Shown here: in pieces, positions 32,712-43,731 of the stretch
Layout of the letters: the number at the start of each line of letters is the position of its first letter
How positions within the stretch are numbered: the stretch's first letter is position 1
NCBI GenBank assembly: GCA_947359465.1
Contig: OX375878.1
Span: 81,633,627 to 81,697,626, forward strand
Origin: Metellina segmentata
Lineage: Eukaryota; Arthropoda; Arachnida; Araneae; Tetragnathidae
Direction: 5' to 3'
DNA: 64,000 nucleotides
Notes under the pieces: generated by a model
What the model saw: the letters and a program-made list of their open reading frames with translations, nothing else
Database searches by the model: none
What the model was told of the DNA's origin: nothing
Position numbers and translations under genes: made by a program

Positions 32712-33348
32712 TAAAAGCCACCACTTGGATTTAGTTTCGAGAGCAGTTTCGGAAGTAGCTATGCATTATAACTTCAATTTATGAGAAGTTGCTGTCAACT
32801 ACATTTCCTGAATTGCAACTCAGTTTCATGAACCTATGAAATTGACAAAAATTTTTTTTTTATGTACCAACTAAAGAAAGTCTATTACTTTAAGAATGTG
32901 TCTAATTGATCTAGGATGAGGTAAGCCAAGTCCTGAACACAAATCTAAACTTCATATTGTACTATTGGGACAATTTCTAATCTGTCCCAATAGTTTCAAC
33001 AACTTTCATAATTTTATCAAACACTTCCAGACTCTTGACATATATCTGTTCCCACTTTTATTTATTTGATGTTATTTAAAAATACTGCACAATGCTGTCT
33101 CCAGAGGTCGCACCTGCTCCACACGACACCAAGCAAATTCATACCATGAACTTTTCCTAGTTTGCAATATGAGTGGGCCGAAAGTATGTTCCATTGAAGA
33201 TCTTCGTAGATCTGAGCAACGTCCCTCACGAAATCATGAAACGATGTAAAGGTGAAACTATCATTCAACAAACAACAGCCGACCGACCTAAAATAGTCGT
33301 ATCAGTAACTTTACTTAAAATAAATAATAGCCCGCTGTATTGCTCCAA
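32712..33348. other. Non-coding, nothing recognised
   Basis: Small frames at 33062-33415 lack motifs. Part may belong to the dispersed repeat that begins near 33349. Confidence 0.45.
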
Positions 33349-33535
33349 TGCAACGCCCCGGGAGCAGAAACTGCTTAAAACTACGACGTACGTCGCAGAA
33401 CAAACAACTTTGTAGAACAATTTTTCCTTAATTTTATCAAAATTTTGGCCATTTTTTTTTTAAATCATAAGTTACGACAGTCTGCAGTGCAAATCGCTCT
33501 CCTTTCCACACCTTTTTTTTTCTTTTCTCGCTACG
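33349..33535 (+). repeat. Dispersed repeat, inverted relative to 56810-56970
   Basis: From GGGAGCAGAAACTGCTTAAAAC to CTTTCCACACCTTTTTTTT the sequence matches the reverse complement of 56810-56970. Shared parts include ACGTCGCAGAACAAA-like and TCATAAGTTACGA words. The family is unknown to me. Confidence 0.75.
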
Positions 33536-35165
33536 AAACAAACTCTATACACCGCCAAATTACCACAAACATTATATAAATAGCACATCTCCTATGTCAG
33601 GACAAAATAATTAACTTCGAAAAGTACCGACTGTATCGCAAATTCTGAAAGTATGCCTTGGTTTTAAATAAAGTAAGTTAAATTAATTTAAAAGTTTTTT
33701 ATAAATAAGTAATACATATTTAGCCGATAATTGTGATTTACGTTTGTTTTTGATTTTACCTCAGTTTTCAAAATTCGGACAAAATGCCTGCAGAAAAATT
33801 GCAATTGCTTGCAGTTGTGTTTCAGAACACTGAATATAATTCTGCACCTGGGTGCAACGTTAATTGAAATACCCACTTACCTTAAAACAAATATCAAAAA
33901 CAATTATTAATTTAATCCAGTTAATAGCATGGCAACTTTACTTTTATGACATACATTTATCTCCATTTCTAAAAGCTTAAACAAAATAAAAAAATATATA
34001 TAAAGGTTGGTAAAAATTCCATTTTTACTTTCCTCAAGTTAAAATAAACCGAAATCTGGCGAGTTCTAGCAGTACCGCATCCGTAGTTGATAATAATCCT
34101 CAAAATAGGATAGAAAACGTGAAAAATGAGCCCAACTAATTATTCAGCGGTGCGGTTGATCATTTATCACTGTTTACCAAGGAAAGACCATAAATCTTGT
34201 TTGGACATCTAAATCCCAAAGAAATGCTCGGAACGGTTTTATGCCTACTTCTCAGCTGGCCCAGAACGGTGGTTTTAGGAGTGGAAACGAATTTCTAAGA
34301 GATGCATTGTGTTGTTCAGAGATGCCTTTAAAGCGTTTTTGGGCGAAATAAGAAGTTTAAAAAACTTTCATTTTACTCGAGTGCATTAAATGATTGAATT
34401 CGGAATGAGTCGTTAATGTATTGCTTGGAATCGTTATGCGAATAATTATATTTTGCGCTACATTGATGAATAAGGAAATATTTTTTTCATAAAAACTGTG
34501 AGATTTAACTTGCTTTAAGCGGCAGGGTTAAAACTTCAAAGCTTTTTTATGTGATTAATACATGAATTTTATATGTGTATTGAACGATTTGACCAAATAA
34601 CCGCATGGTTAGGACTCTGGATTTATGGTTCTACATGGTAAAAGTTTGGAACCAGAAAAGGAGATAGTTTGAAAACCATCTTAAAACTGTAGGATTCTAT
34701 GTAATTTCAACTCATGTGACAAAAGAAACCGACCACAAAATAACAAACAAAACCGACTTCTGTGCCGAAACCAAGTTCAATAACCACGTGATTAATTCAA
34801 TAACATTCTATAATACGATTCTCTAATATCGATGAATTTAATATTCATAAACAAATTCTATAACATTGTCTGGATCTTGGTTTGACAAGCTAAAGGTTCG
34901 GAACCCGGTTAGGGTATGATCCGGAAAACTATTTACGTCGTAAGTCTCAATCTAATTCTTCTCCTGTAGCAAAAGAAAATAAAGGAGGAATGACAAACCC
35001 AACCTAAATTACATTATGGAAATTTTAATTGCTGCGAGTATAATTTAAACTTGTAAATTCATATGAAAGGAACGTTTGTTTCAGTGAAAGTTTCGTGCAT
35101 TGTGTAGTAAATAGCTATGTAAAGACAAATATTTCTATGCATATGCTTCACTCAGGTGTAATATA
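33536..35165. other. Non-coding, with possible old tRNA-like fragments
   Basis: Around 34885-34930 the word GGTTCGGAACCCGG resembles a decayed box B, and 34595-34660 has a similar but weaker layout. I call no SINE there. Nothing else was recognised. Confidence 0.35.
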
Positions 35166-35261
35166 CACTCTATAACAAAACAATCGACGCACCAAGAAGG
35201 AGTTGTCCGACTGAGATAAAAATTAGTGGGTGTGACGAACATCCAATAGAAAAATAAACGC

Positions 35262-35736
35262 TTAAAAACATCGATGTTGACAATAATTCGCCCCCAAACC
35301 ATCCATGTTTTTAAAATTCAGTGTATTTAAACTTTTTCCCCCATTTTTTAAAACGTATTTAACAATTAGTAATGCGACATCGGCTCCAATACATCGATAT
35401 TTTTTAAATAAAACATCGACACCGATGTCATATCCCTACTTTTCAGACTCTTCACCCTTGGCCACTTTGGTCTAAAAGTATGTTCAATTAGCTGATTATG
35501 AAAATTATGCTACTTGGATATTTTTTAAATTTTTATAAAGGTATTTTTTTTTATTTTAAAATAAAACATGGACAACGTAAAAACATCGACAAGTATAAAC
35601 ATCGATGTTGCAAAAACATCGACTCCAATACATCGATATTAAATACATCGATGTTTTTTAAAAACATCGATGTATTTAATCATCGATAAATACATCGATT
35701 CGTTTTCAAAACATCGACATCGATGTCGCATCCCTA
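35262..35736. repeat. ATCGAT-rich palindromic insert in the Tc1 element
   Basis: The insert carries repeated ACATCGATGT-like words. Two right-hand ends in one orientation read GATGTCRYATCCCTA (to 35439 and to 35736). The second lies directly against the transposase codons for ACIQ, so this sequence entered the Tc1 gene. The TAGGGAT-type end recalls hAT elements, but I could not read a target duplication. Confidence 0.55.
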
Positions 35737-35739
35737 CTG

Positions 35740-36300
35740 GATACAAGCAATAACCCTGCGTGGCATGGACTGAAAAAAGTTCCCATGTGGTGTCCAGCGG
35801 AATTTCTTGCCAAATTCTCACCAACTGTTGGGCAAAATGGTCAACATTCCGGGATGGTTGCAATCGCCTTCCTATAACGTTCCAAATGTGCTCTATGAGA
35901 CAGAGATCAGACCTCTGGTCTAGGACGTGTTGGAAAAGCTTTAAAATAATTCATAGCAACACGGACCGTGTGCGGCCGGGCATTATCTTGTTGAAAAGTA
36001 AGTCGAGAAGTCGCAAAAGGACCGGTAGAATGTCGTCTACATACCGCTGTGCTGTAAGTGCGTCAAAAATGACTACCAAAGGGGTCCGGCTATCAAAGGA
36101 GATGTCACCCCAGACCATAACACCCTGTTGTTGGCACGTGTGGCGTGCGACAGTAAGGTCAGGATCCCCACGCCGCCTTGGACGTCTCCAGATACGTCTG
36201 CGGTTGTCGTCAGAAGATAGTTGGAAACAAGAGTAGTCACTGAAGACCATACGTCCCCCATCAGCGACGTTCCAAGTTGATCAAGCCCGGCAGAACACCT
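35740..36300 (-). pseudogene. Tc1-like transposase pseudogene
   Basis: Minus-strand frames give MVFSDYSCFQLSSDDNRRRI (first catalytic region, with SDYS for the usual SDES), GVMVWGDISFDSRTPLVVI, TAQRYVDDIL, then after a loss VDHFAQQLVRIWQEIP and the C-terminal RVIACIQ. The central part with the second Asp and the Glu region is missing between 35863 and about 35960. A repeat insert at 35736 cuts the last residues. It is inactive. Confidence 0.85.
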
Positions 36301-36348
36301 GGACAACTCCTTCTTGGTATACGTTTAGATTTTTTTTTTGTTATAGAG

Positions 36349-36560
36349 TCTCTACTGTTTTAAAATGAAGTGTTTGTATGTTTATTTGTTTCTTGCCTGC
36401 AAAGTCCTGACGAATCTTAGCACTTACAGTAATGGGATTTGGCACACATGTAGTCCAAATGTTTTGCAATTTGTGGGAATTTTAAAATTCAATCTAGAAC
36501 GTTTTTAAATGAATTTAGTAATTTTTTTCACCATGTTTTCTTTTTTCGAATTTCCAAGAG
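36349..36560 (+). repeat. Extra copy of the Helitron-like 5' end
   Basis: A 212-bp block starting TCTCTACTGTTTTAAAATG is repeated directly at 36561 (TCTCTACTGTTATAAAAGG). The shared part includes CTTGCCTGCAAAGTCCTGAC and ATGGGATTTGGCACACATG. It is a tandem duplication of the element's first 212 bp. Confidence 0.9.
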
Positions 36561-36774
36561 TCTCTACTGTTATAAAAGGAAGTGTTTGTATGTTTATTTG
36601 TTTCTTGCCTGCAAAGTCCTGACGAATCTTAGCACTTACAGTAATGGGATTTGGCACACATGTAGTCCAAATGTTTTGCAATTTGTGGGAATTTTAAAAT
36701 TCAATCTAGAACGTTTTAAAATGAATTTAATAATTTTTTTACCATATTTTCTTTTTTCGGGAAATTTAGAATCA

Positions 36775-37150
36775 TAGAAAAATTTAGACTTTACTTCCTC
36801 ACGTCACTATTGACGTCAGCCTTTGGAACCATGCAAAGTATTTTTCACGTTCCGTCTTGAATGGGAGCGAACAGATTCGAAGGACCTTCGTTTCATTCGA
36901 GATTAATTCATTTTGATTTCCTGAGAAACGGATTCCAGTGAAACAAAAGAAATTATTAAAGTTATCATTGGCGTTCTTCAGTGCTTCTTCTATCTCAGTG
37001 ATCGTTAAAGATAGAATAAAAATTCCAACGGATTTGAAATTTGCGGAAACTTTTACACCCATTAGATACCTAATACGTTTGATTTTCTTTTAATAAATAC
37101 TGTATCAATTAAATATTTATATCTTTTGGTTGGAGAAGCAAACTAACACC
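36775..37150. other. Interior of the Helitron-like element
   Basis: It contains GTTAAAGATAGAATAAAAAT and CCAACGGATTTGAAATTTGC, which recur in the family copies near 59250, 60160 and 61600. No gene. Confidence 0.6.
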
Positions 37151-38215
37151 ATGGACAACTTCGTTATGGCTGTTATACAATAGGCTACAAATTCGCAAAC
37201 CAAATGGGAATCTATGATGGCCGTTATCCAATAGGCTACAAATTCGCAAACCAAATGGGAATCTATGATGGCTGTTATCCAATGGGCTACAAATTCGCAA
37301 ACCAAATGGGAATCTATGATGACTGATATCCAATAGGCTACAAATCGCAAACCAAATGGGAATCTATGATGGCTGTTATCCAATAGGCTACAAATTCGCA
37401 AACCAAATGGGAATCTATGATGGCTGTTATCCAATGGGCTACAAATTCGCAAACCAAATGGGAATCTATGATGACTGATATCCAATAGGCTACAAATTCG
37501 CAAACCAAATGGGAATCTATGATGGCTGTTATCCAATGGGCTACAAATTCGCAAACCAAATGGGAATCTATGATGACTGATATCCAATAGGCTACAAATC
37601 GCAAACCAAATGGGAATCTATGATGGCTGTTATCCAATAGGCTACAAATTCGCAAACCAAATGGGAATCTATGATGGCTGTTATCCAATAGGCTACAAAT
37701 TCGCAAACCAAATGGGAATCTATGATGGCCGTTATCCAATAGGCTACAAATTCGCAAACCAAATGGGAATCTATGATGGCTGTTATCCAATAGGCTACAA
37801 ATTCGCAAACCAAATGCGAATCTATGAAGGCTGTTATCCAATAGGCTACAAATTCGCAAACCAAATGCGAATCTATGAAGGCTGTTATCCAATAGGCTAC
37901 AAATTCGCAAACCAAATGGGAATCTATGATGGCTGTTATCCAATAGGCTACAAATTCGCAAACCAAATGCGAATCTATGAAGGCTGTTATCCAATAGGCT
38001 ACAAATTCGCAAACCAAATGGGAATCTATGATGGCTGTTATCCAATAGGCTACAAATTCGCAAACCAAATGCGAATCTATGAAGGCTGTTATCCAATAGG
38101 CTACAAATTCGCAAACCAAATGGGAATCTATGATGGCTGTTATCCTATAGGCTACAAATTCGCAAACCAAATGCGAATCTATGATGGCTGTTATCCATTA
38201 GGTTATGAATCTATA
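37150..38215. repeat. 51-bp minisatellite, about 21 units
   Basis: The unit contains CAAATGGGAATCTATGATGG, CTGTTATCCAATAGGCTAC and AAATTCGCAAAC. Because 51 is a multiple of three, it is open in several frames: plus strand IYDGCYPIGYKFANQMG; minus strand LLDNSHHRFPFGLRICS and AYWITAIIDSHLVCEFV. A few 50-bp units shift the frames. Variants GGG/GCG, GATGG/GAAGG and CAATAGG/CAATGGG alternate in blocks, as expected from unequal exchange. I do not regard the open frames as genes. Confidence 0.95.
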
Positions 38216-38270
38216 TCCCACACAAAAGCAACTGGAACGGGCAACGCCGGGCTATCCACGCAGTGGTTAG

Positions 38271-39981
38271 TATATTATATATATAAGTACAAGTTATGTG
38301 TTACGTGTTTGACGTGTTTCATATTTGTTTTCCGAAACCCATAAACTATTACCATTATTTGAGTCTTATGCTAGCGTAGCTTAGTCAAATTTGGCAAGCG
38401 CTGAGAGGCAATTTCGATACAATATCAAATCTCAAAATATTTCTTAACCCTCCAAGTGGTTTCGACGAGATATCTCGGCCATCAAGATCTGACCAATATT
38501 GCTAATGACGTGATATCTGGTCATCAAGATATTTCCGACTTCTTGCTGATGACGAATTCAAGACCTGGTCATTTTTGCCAACGAGGAGACACTTTTTCGA
38601 AACAGCCGCCAAAAAGATTAAATAAGAAAATGACTGGATTTAAATCAACGCGACAAAACTCTGACACATCCGTTAGTTTTAGAACAACAGCACTTTCCGA
38701 AAAGACCAGCTCTAAGAACTAAAACTATTTTTTTATAAAAAAAGGAACCCTTCTTGACAACACTTTTTCTTACAGAACAAGCTAGAAGAGCGCTTAAATT
38801 AACTTAGAACTTGTGTTGAAGTGTAAAACTATTTCCCATACAAGTAGTTGAAATACTCGACCCTACAAAACAAAAACAAAGAGCTGAAAGCGCCACCAGT
38901 GACAAGTGTCGCTAAGGGGAGATTTAGCTCATTAAAGCTGTCTAGCTAGTAAAGTTGATAAAACAAAAAACATACATAGTTTTATTTTTTTTCTCTGTTT
39001 TATGCTTGTGAAAGTTGAAAAATTTGAATTAGTTGAAACTATAGCGTTTGGATGGTGATCCCAGTTTGGAATTAAATTTGTAATTTGTGTTTTTCGGATC
39101 TGTTTTTTAAATTTTCATACTAACACGTTGTCTCATTCACTTTGTTTTGAACTATCAAAACAAAAAAATACCAGCTTTTAAGACTTGAAACTTACTTATT
39201 ACGAATGATGTTTAGTTGTTTTTTTTAAAGCTGAAATAGATTTATGATTGTTAAGCAATAAACGATAAACTTATCAATGTAAAGTATTGAAACGTGATCA
39301 TGTAAACAAACGAAATTTTTGTATCGCGTTTGTTTGAACCACAATTTTGAAATACAATTATCGACGGTATGTTTAGTAATCAGAATGATGTGTTTTCTTT
39401 TTATAAAAAAAATCTTTAATCATAGATGTGACAGTCTATACATTTTCGGCATATTTCTATTCATCGTATTTTCATTTAGATTTTCATGTTTATAATTTAT
39501 ATACGAAAAGCGCAAAAAATGAAATAGTTATGGACAGATAGTCTTTTTCTATTGTGCACAATTTACAAAATATTATCTGATACTTGGACCTGGCTCTAAT
39601 ACGAATAACTTTACTTTTTAATGTTTTATCTGAATCCATCTGTGTTTAGAAGAAAACAGTTTCAAAATGTTTAAAACACCTTACGAATTTGACCATTTCT
39701 GTAAGTAAATCTCTCGATTCCACTGTGATGGTCAGTTTCCGTTACCGGATTTTGGATTACCTGAGGGAGAATTTTAAATCACAATTACGCACCACATGCC
39801 CAGAAAAATCACGGTTAAGATTAACCTATACACTTTAGATACCTTACAGGAACTTTTTATTTATATAGTGGACAAATTTTCAAATTAGAAAAAGCAATGC
39901 TATGCCCATTTTAATTTCTGATTATTTAAAATTTGCTTGTTTGGTATGACAGATTTTTTCATTTTAAAATAACTTATTCAT
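38271..39981. other. Non-coding, with a partial TTAA-type repeat
   Basis: At 38444 TTAACCCTCCAAGTGG opens a copy of the short TTAA family (GACGAGATATCTCGG, GATCTGACCAATATTGC, to about 38590); its right end is unclear. The 88-codon frame at 38456-38722 overlaps it. The rest shows no gene. Confidence 0.5.
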
Positions 39982-39992
39982 TTTAAAATACC

Positions 39993-40260
39993 GCCGACCA
40001 ACCGGTATTGTGCTTAAGGTGTTATCCTCTAGATCGGAAGGTCCCCGGTTCGAATCCGGGTTCGGGCATGGATGTTTGTAAGCGTATATTATTGCTCAGG
40101 TGTTGCTTCGTCATCTGAACATGGTTCAAAATTACGAAGTATAAATTGTTAGGGGCAATGATGGTCCTCTCACTGGGTGCTCCTTCACAAGTGGCCATCA
40201 CTTCCGGCCTTGTAGTAGCCAATGACTTAGGTCAAATGTGCCCGCCATTAGAAAAAAAAA
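39993..40260 (+). mobile_element. SINE, family A, full length, with 11-bp target duplication
   Basis: The copy is bounded by TTTAAAATACC at 39982-39992 and 40261-40271. The head begins GCCGACCAACCGG, box B GGTTCGAATCC is at 40048-40058 and the copy ends ATTAGAAAAAAAAA. The antisense frame MPEPGFEPGTFRSRG comes from the tRNA-like head. Confidence 0.95.
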
Positions 40261-40396
40261 TTTAAAATACCTTATTCATTTTAAAATACCTTTCATTGTA
40301 AAATACATTTCATTTTAAAATACCTACAATTCTACAATCAAGTAAAAATAAACTCTGATACACCCAATAATATCAGCATCAACTTCCTAAACAAAT

Positions 40397-40733
40397 AGCC
40401 GACTAACCGGTATAGTGGTTAAGGTGTTAGCCTCTGGATCGGAAGGTTCCTGGTTCGAATCCGGGTCCGGGCATGGATGTTTGTAAACGTATGGTGTAGA
40501 GGCGGCTGGTGCACCTTAAATCTGTCGTGGCCGAAAGTCCTCACGTTGGGTTGGCGTGGAAGTTTGGAGAGTGGGGTGCAAGTTCAGGTGTTTCTTCGTC
40601 ATCTGACCGTGGTTCAAAATTACGAGGTGTTGTCCTCGGACCTTTCCCTTAAGGGACTGATCCCGGACCGTCGTCAATAGCCCGTTGTGTTGCTCTAGTA
40701 CGACGTTAACTAAAATTACCATTACCATTACCA
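40397..40733 (+). mobile_element. SINE, family C, full length, with 12-bp target duplication
   Basis: The copy is flanked by TCCTAAACAAAT at 40385-40396 and 40734-40745. It has a tRNA-like head with box A region TAGTGGTTAAGG and box B GGTTCGAATCC (40452-40462), a body shared with family B (GTCGTGGCCGAAAGTCC, TCGTCATCTGACCGTGG, GGGACTGATCCCGGACC, GACGTTAAC) and a tail of ATTACC units. The head resembles family A and the body family B, so it is the full composite. The head looks closest to a tRNA-Arg type, with low certainty. Confidence 0.95.
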
Positions 40734-40794
40734 TCCTAAACAAATAATTGATCAAACATATGTATGTAATTGTAATTTTGTAAATTAACATAAT

Positions 40795-41068
40795 ACTAGA
40801 GCAACACAACGGGCTATTGATAACGGTTCGGGATCAATCCCCTAACGGAAAGTTTCGAGGACAACATCTCGTAATTTTTAACCACTGTCAGAAGACGGGG
40901 CAACACCTGAGATGGCACCCCACTCTCCTAACTTCCATACCAACCCAACGTGAAGACTTTCGCCCGCGACAGATTTAAAGTGACAACATCCATGCGCCTG
41001 ACCCGGATTCGAACCAGAAACCTTGCGATCTGGAGGCTAACTCCTTAACCAGCCGACCGGTTTGTCGG
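40795..41068 (-). mobile_element. SINE, family C, minus strand
   Basis: Antisense copy of the element at 40397-40733, 61 bp away and facing it. It has AGAGCAACACAACGGGC, GCGACAGATTTAAAG and head sequence GGATTCGAACC (41007-41017), ending near CCGACCGGTTTGTCGG. Together the two form an inverted pair able to fold. Confidence 0.92.
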
Positions 41069-41104
41069 TATGTATGTATAAAATTAAACAATGCATTGAT
41101 TCCA

Positions 41105-41209
41105 TTAACTCTCCAAGTACTTTCAATGAGATTTTTCGTCCATCGAGATCAGATTAATTTTGCTCATGACGAGATACGTCGTGGCCCAGACCCTTTACAG
41201 AAGGGTTAA
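41105..41209. mobile_element. TTAA-flanked MITE-like repeat
   Basis: Borders are TTAA at 41105-41108 and 41206-41209. Inside are CTCTCCAAGTACTTTCAATG, GATCAGATTAATTTTGC, TGACGAGATACGTCGTG and the end AGAAGGG. It is the clearest member of the short family, by inference piggyBac-derived. Confidence 0.6.
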
Positions 41210-41429
41210 CCGGCTCAACCGGTTCACTGATTTTTAACCGGCGTGACCCAAGAAATGGCACTAGTGTTCCTTACGGACGGTGAAGTAGCTTAGAATGTGT
41301 AAGAATGATTTCATTTCGACGGTTTAGTTTTGAACATTTGACAATGGCGTTCACATATAATTTCAAAGTTTACATACATAAGTCATTCTTAGTATTATTT
41401 TCTTATAGCAAAATATCATAAATGAACTG

Positions 41430-41560
41430 TGTACGTTGGGTTGGTGTGGGAGTTTGGAGAGTGGAGTGCCAGCTCAGTCACTTCTTAGGGGATTGATCCC
41501 GGACCGTCGTCAATAGCCCGTTGTGTTGCTCTAGTACGACGTTCATTAAAAATTACCAAT
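41430..41560 (+). mobile_element. SINE 3' fragment
   Basis: GTACGTTGGGTTGGTGTGGG through GTTGCTCTAGTACGACG matches the second half of the family C SINE, with an internal deletion after CTCAG. No head. Confidence 0.85.
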
Positions 41561-42480
41561 TATTAAATTACCATAAATGAATTGTTTCAAATATATTTTT
41601 TGAGTGTTATTTGGAGAAAAAAGGATAGGTAATAAACAATACTAGTTTTTTAAATCATGAAGCTATTTTATCCAAATATTTTTAGCTTTTTACATGACAT
41701 TGGTTTTATACATCACATATAATTTTATACAGTATTCAGTCATTATGACTTAACCCATTTCACTTCATTATTATTCTTTTTTTCTGATCTTTCTATCTTG
41801 AGTTTGACATAATATGTCCCAAGAGGACTCACTGCCACAAAACCATATCCAATCCGTATAGCTATTTTTTTATCAGATTGGCAAAAAGCATATTTTTAGG
41901 TGTGCAGCAGAATTTTAGTCTACTGTTTATGAATGCCTCAAAATGAAAGACTGAAAATCGCTGTTTTACTCCAATGGGTTATATCTATGCACTGGACATT
42001 ACAGATCAAGTTTAAGGTATCAGTAGAGATAAAATACCACAACCAAACACATATTACCTAAGAGCTTAATCTTCCAATCCTCAAATCTATGCGAAATGAC
42101 GAATAAAGGCCTAAATTAGAGTTGCAATGGTGGTGTTGCTCCAGGAAGCTACTGCAATTACTGGTTTTAATCCTATGTGATCAGTTAGCTAAATGTATTG
42201 AGATTAGTCCACTGAATAGGCTTGCGTGTAATCGTAGTCCTTGTGATGGTGTTATAGTAAATGATTTATGAGATACTGAGCAGTTACTCAGTGATTTAAT
42301 TGATTTGTAAACCAGGATACTCCTTTAATTTCCCCATGAGTTAAGAATTTCTGTTATGTTACTTGTCAAAACATATGGTAAGGGCTTTAATCCAAATTTA
42401 CACTTTTGAAGATGGAAAATATAGAATCATGAATTAAAATTTATGGTTCCAAAAATCTCGGGAAGGTATTTTGTATTTTA
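41561..42480. other. Non-coding, nothing recognised
   Basis: No gene or repeat end recognised. Confidence 0.45.
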
Positions 42481-42481
42481 A

Positions 42482-42625
42482 TTAACGTCACACTGGAGCG
42501 ACACAACGGGCTATTGGCGATGGGACAGGATCAATCCCGAAGAGAGAGAATCAAGGACTACACATAATTTTGAACAACGGTCAGACGACGAGGAAACATT
42601 TGAGCTGGCACCCGAAATTCTCGGG
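42482..42625 (-). mobile_element. SINE 3' fragment, minus strand
   Basis: AACGTCACACTGGAGCGACA, ACGGGCTATTGGCGATGGG and ACGGTCAGACGACGAGG match the SINE body in antisense. Confidence 0.8.
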
Positions 42626-42639
42626 AAATGTCAAGAGTA

Positions 42640-42968
42640 TTAGACACATGGAAAGAAATATGGTATATAAATTCATAGTCATAGGAAGAAATGTGGGATA
42701 TAAATTCATAATCACAGGAAGAAATGGGGCATATAAATTCATAGTCATAGGAAGAAATGTGGCATATAAATTCATTGTCATAGGAAGAAATATGGTATAT
42801 AAATTCATAGTCATAGGAAGAAATGTGGATATAAATTCATAATCACAGGAAGAAATGTGGCATATAAATTCATAGTCATAGGAAGAAATGTGGAATATAA
42901 ACTCATAGTCATAGGAAATATGGGATATAAAATAATAGCCACAGGAAGAAATGTGGCATGTAAATTCC
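42640..42968. repeat. 33-bp minisatellite, about nine units
   Basis: The unit holds TCATAGGAAGAAATGTGG and CATATAAATTCATAG. As 33 is a multiple of three, it is open in several frames (YKFIVIGRNVA on the plus strand), which explains the frames at 42570-43042. Two units are shorter. Confidence 0.93.
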
Positions 42969-43723
42969 GATGTTTTATGTGTGGCATTCAAAAAATTATT
43001 GACACAAATTATAAATTTTTATATTGTTACATTCTTCAGTAAAAGTTCTTTCAGGAAATGTCAGAATTTTGTTTAATATCCGGCACTTCTCGTTTTGAAG
43101 GATCGGCGAAAATAGAGATTTGTCCAACATGATACCTATTTTAAATTGCTCTAGTACCTCTAAAAATGGAAAGACAATATCAAAAATAATTCTTAACAAA
43201 GCCCTTTTTCTATATAAAAGGTAGGTATAATTCAGTGATTGTAGTCCTATTCCTTATTAAAGAAAAAAATAATAAAAAAGAAAAATAATTGAAAACGGTG
43301 ATTTTTCTGTATTTTTAAATACAAATTTTACTGTGAAGGACAGCTCCGAAAAACTCACAAATTTTCAGTATTATGAGTCCAGATGTATATTATCTGTCCT
43401 GAAATTTTCATCATTGTAATTTGCTTATTTTCGCACCAGGAGCATTTTTAACTAGATGAAAACTATAGTTTTATTTTATCGCATGATGAAACAAAACAGG
43501 CGGAAACACGCCATTAAGCCATCCATTTCCCCATTGAAAGAGATGCTATTACATTCAATGACAGATAATAGAATAAATAAACACTACTAAATGAATTATG
43601 GTTGTAAATGTGCTTGGGTTGCTATAAACTGATAATTTTTTACTGAACTGAAAGCTTTCGAACACCGGCGAATGTTCAAGTGTCAATCCATAAGTGTTCC
43701 ATCCATTGAAATGATCATTAGTC
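42969..43723. other. Non-coding, nothing recognised
   Basis: AT-rich sequence without recognised feature. Confidence 0.45.
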
Positions 43724-43731
43724 GGTTAGAG

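Larger units (their letters stand above)
35166..36349 (-). mobile_element. Defective Tc1-like transposon, second family
   Basis: Left terminal repeat begins ACTCTATAACAAAA at 35168; the right one is its complement ending at 36349. Both are followed inward by CCAAGAAGGAGTTGTCC. TA precedes on the left (35164-35165). On the right the border merges with the start of the Helitron-like element at 36349, so the duplication cannot be read. It includes a transposase pseudogene and an unrelated ATCGAT-rich insert. Confidence 0.85.
36561..38270 (+). mobile_element. Helitron-like non-autonomous element with expanded minisatellite
   Basis: It starts TCTCTACTGTTATAAAAGGA and ends ...CGGGCAACGCCGGGC, CCACGCAGTGGTTAG followed by T. 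The same ends occur at 48501-48733, 58380-59629 (minus) and 61429-62031 (minus). A TC start, a GC hairpin near the 3' end and TAG|T fit Helitron-type elements; the family name is unknown to me. Between the ends lie TTCCAACGGATTTGAAAT-like blocks and the 51-bp array. Confidence 0.7.

Noticed and set aside
37150..38215. CRISPR-like array
   Set aside because: Units are contiguous with no unique spacers and the context is eukaryotic.
37109..38344. Long open frames on both strands (up to 258 codons)
   Set aside because: All come from a 51-bp repeat whose period is divisible by three; there is no start context, splice logic or family.
40022..40222. Protein MPEPGFEPGTFRSRG and similar frames in SINEs (also 3851-4033, 32480-32734)
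   Set aside because: These are antisense readings of tRNA-like SINE heads.
40397..40475. A functional tRNA gene
   Set aside because: Box A and B words exist but the arms do not pair properly and the sequence is the head of a dispersed SINE with target duplications.
42570..43042. Proteins with YKFIVIGRN repeats
   Set aside because: They are translations of a 33-bp minisatellite.
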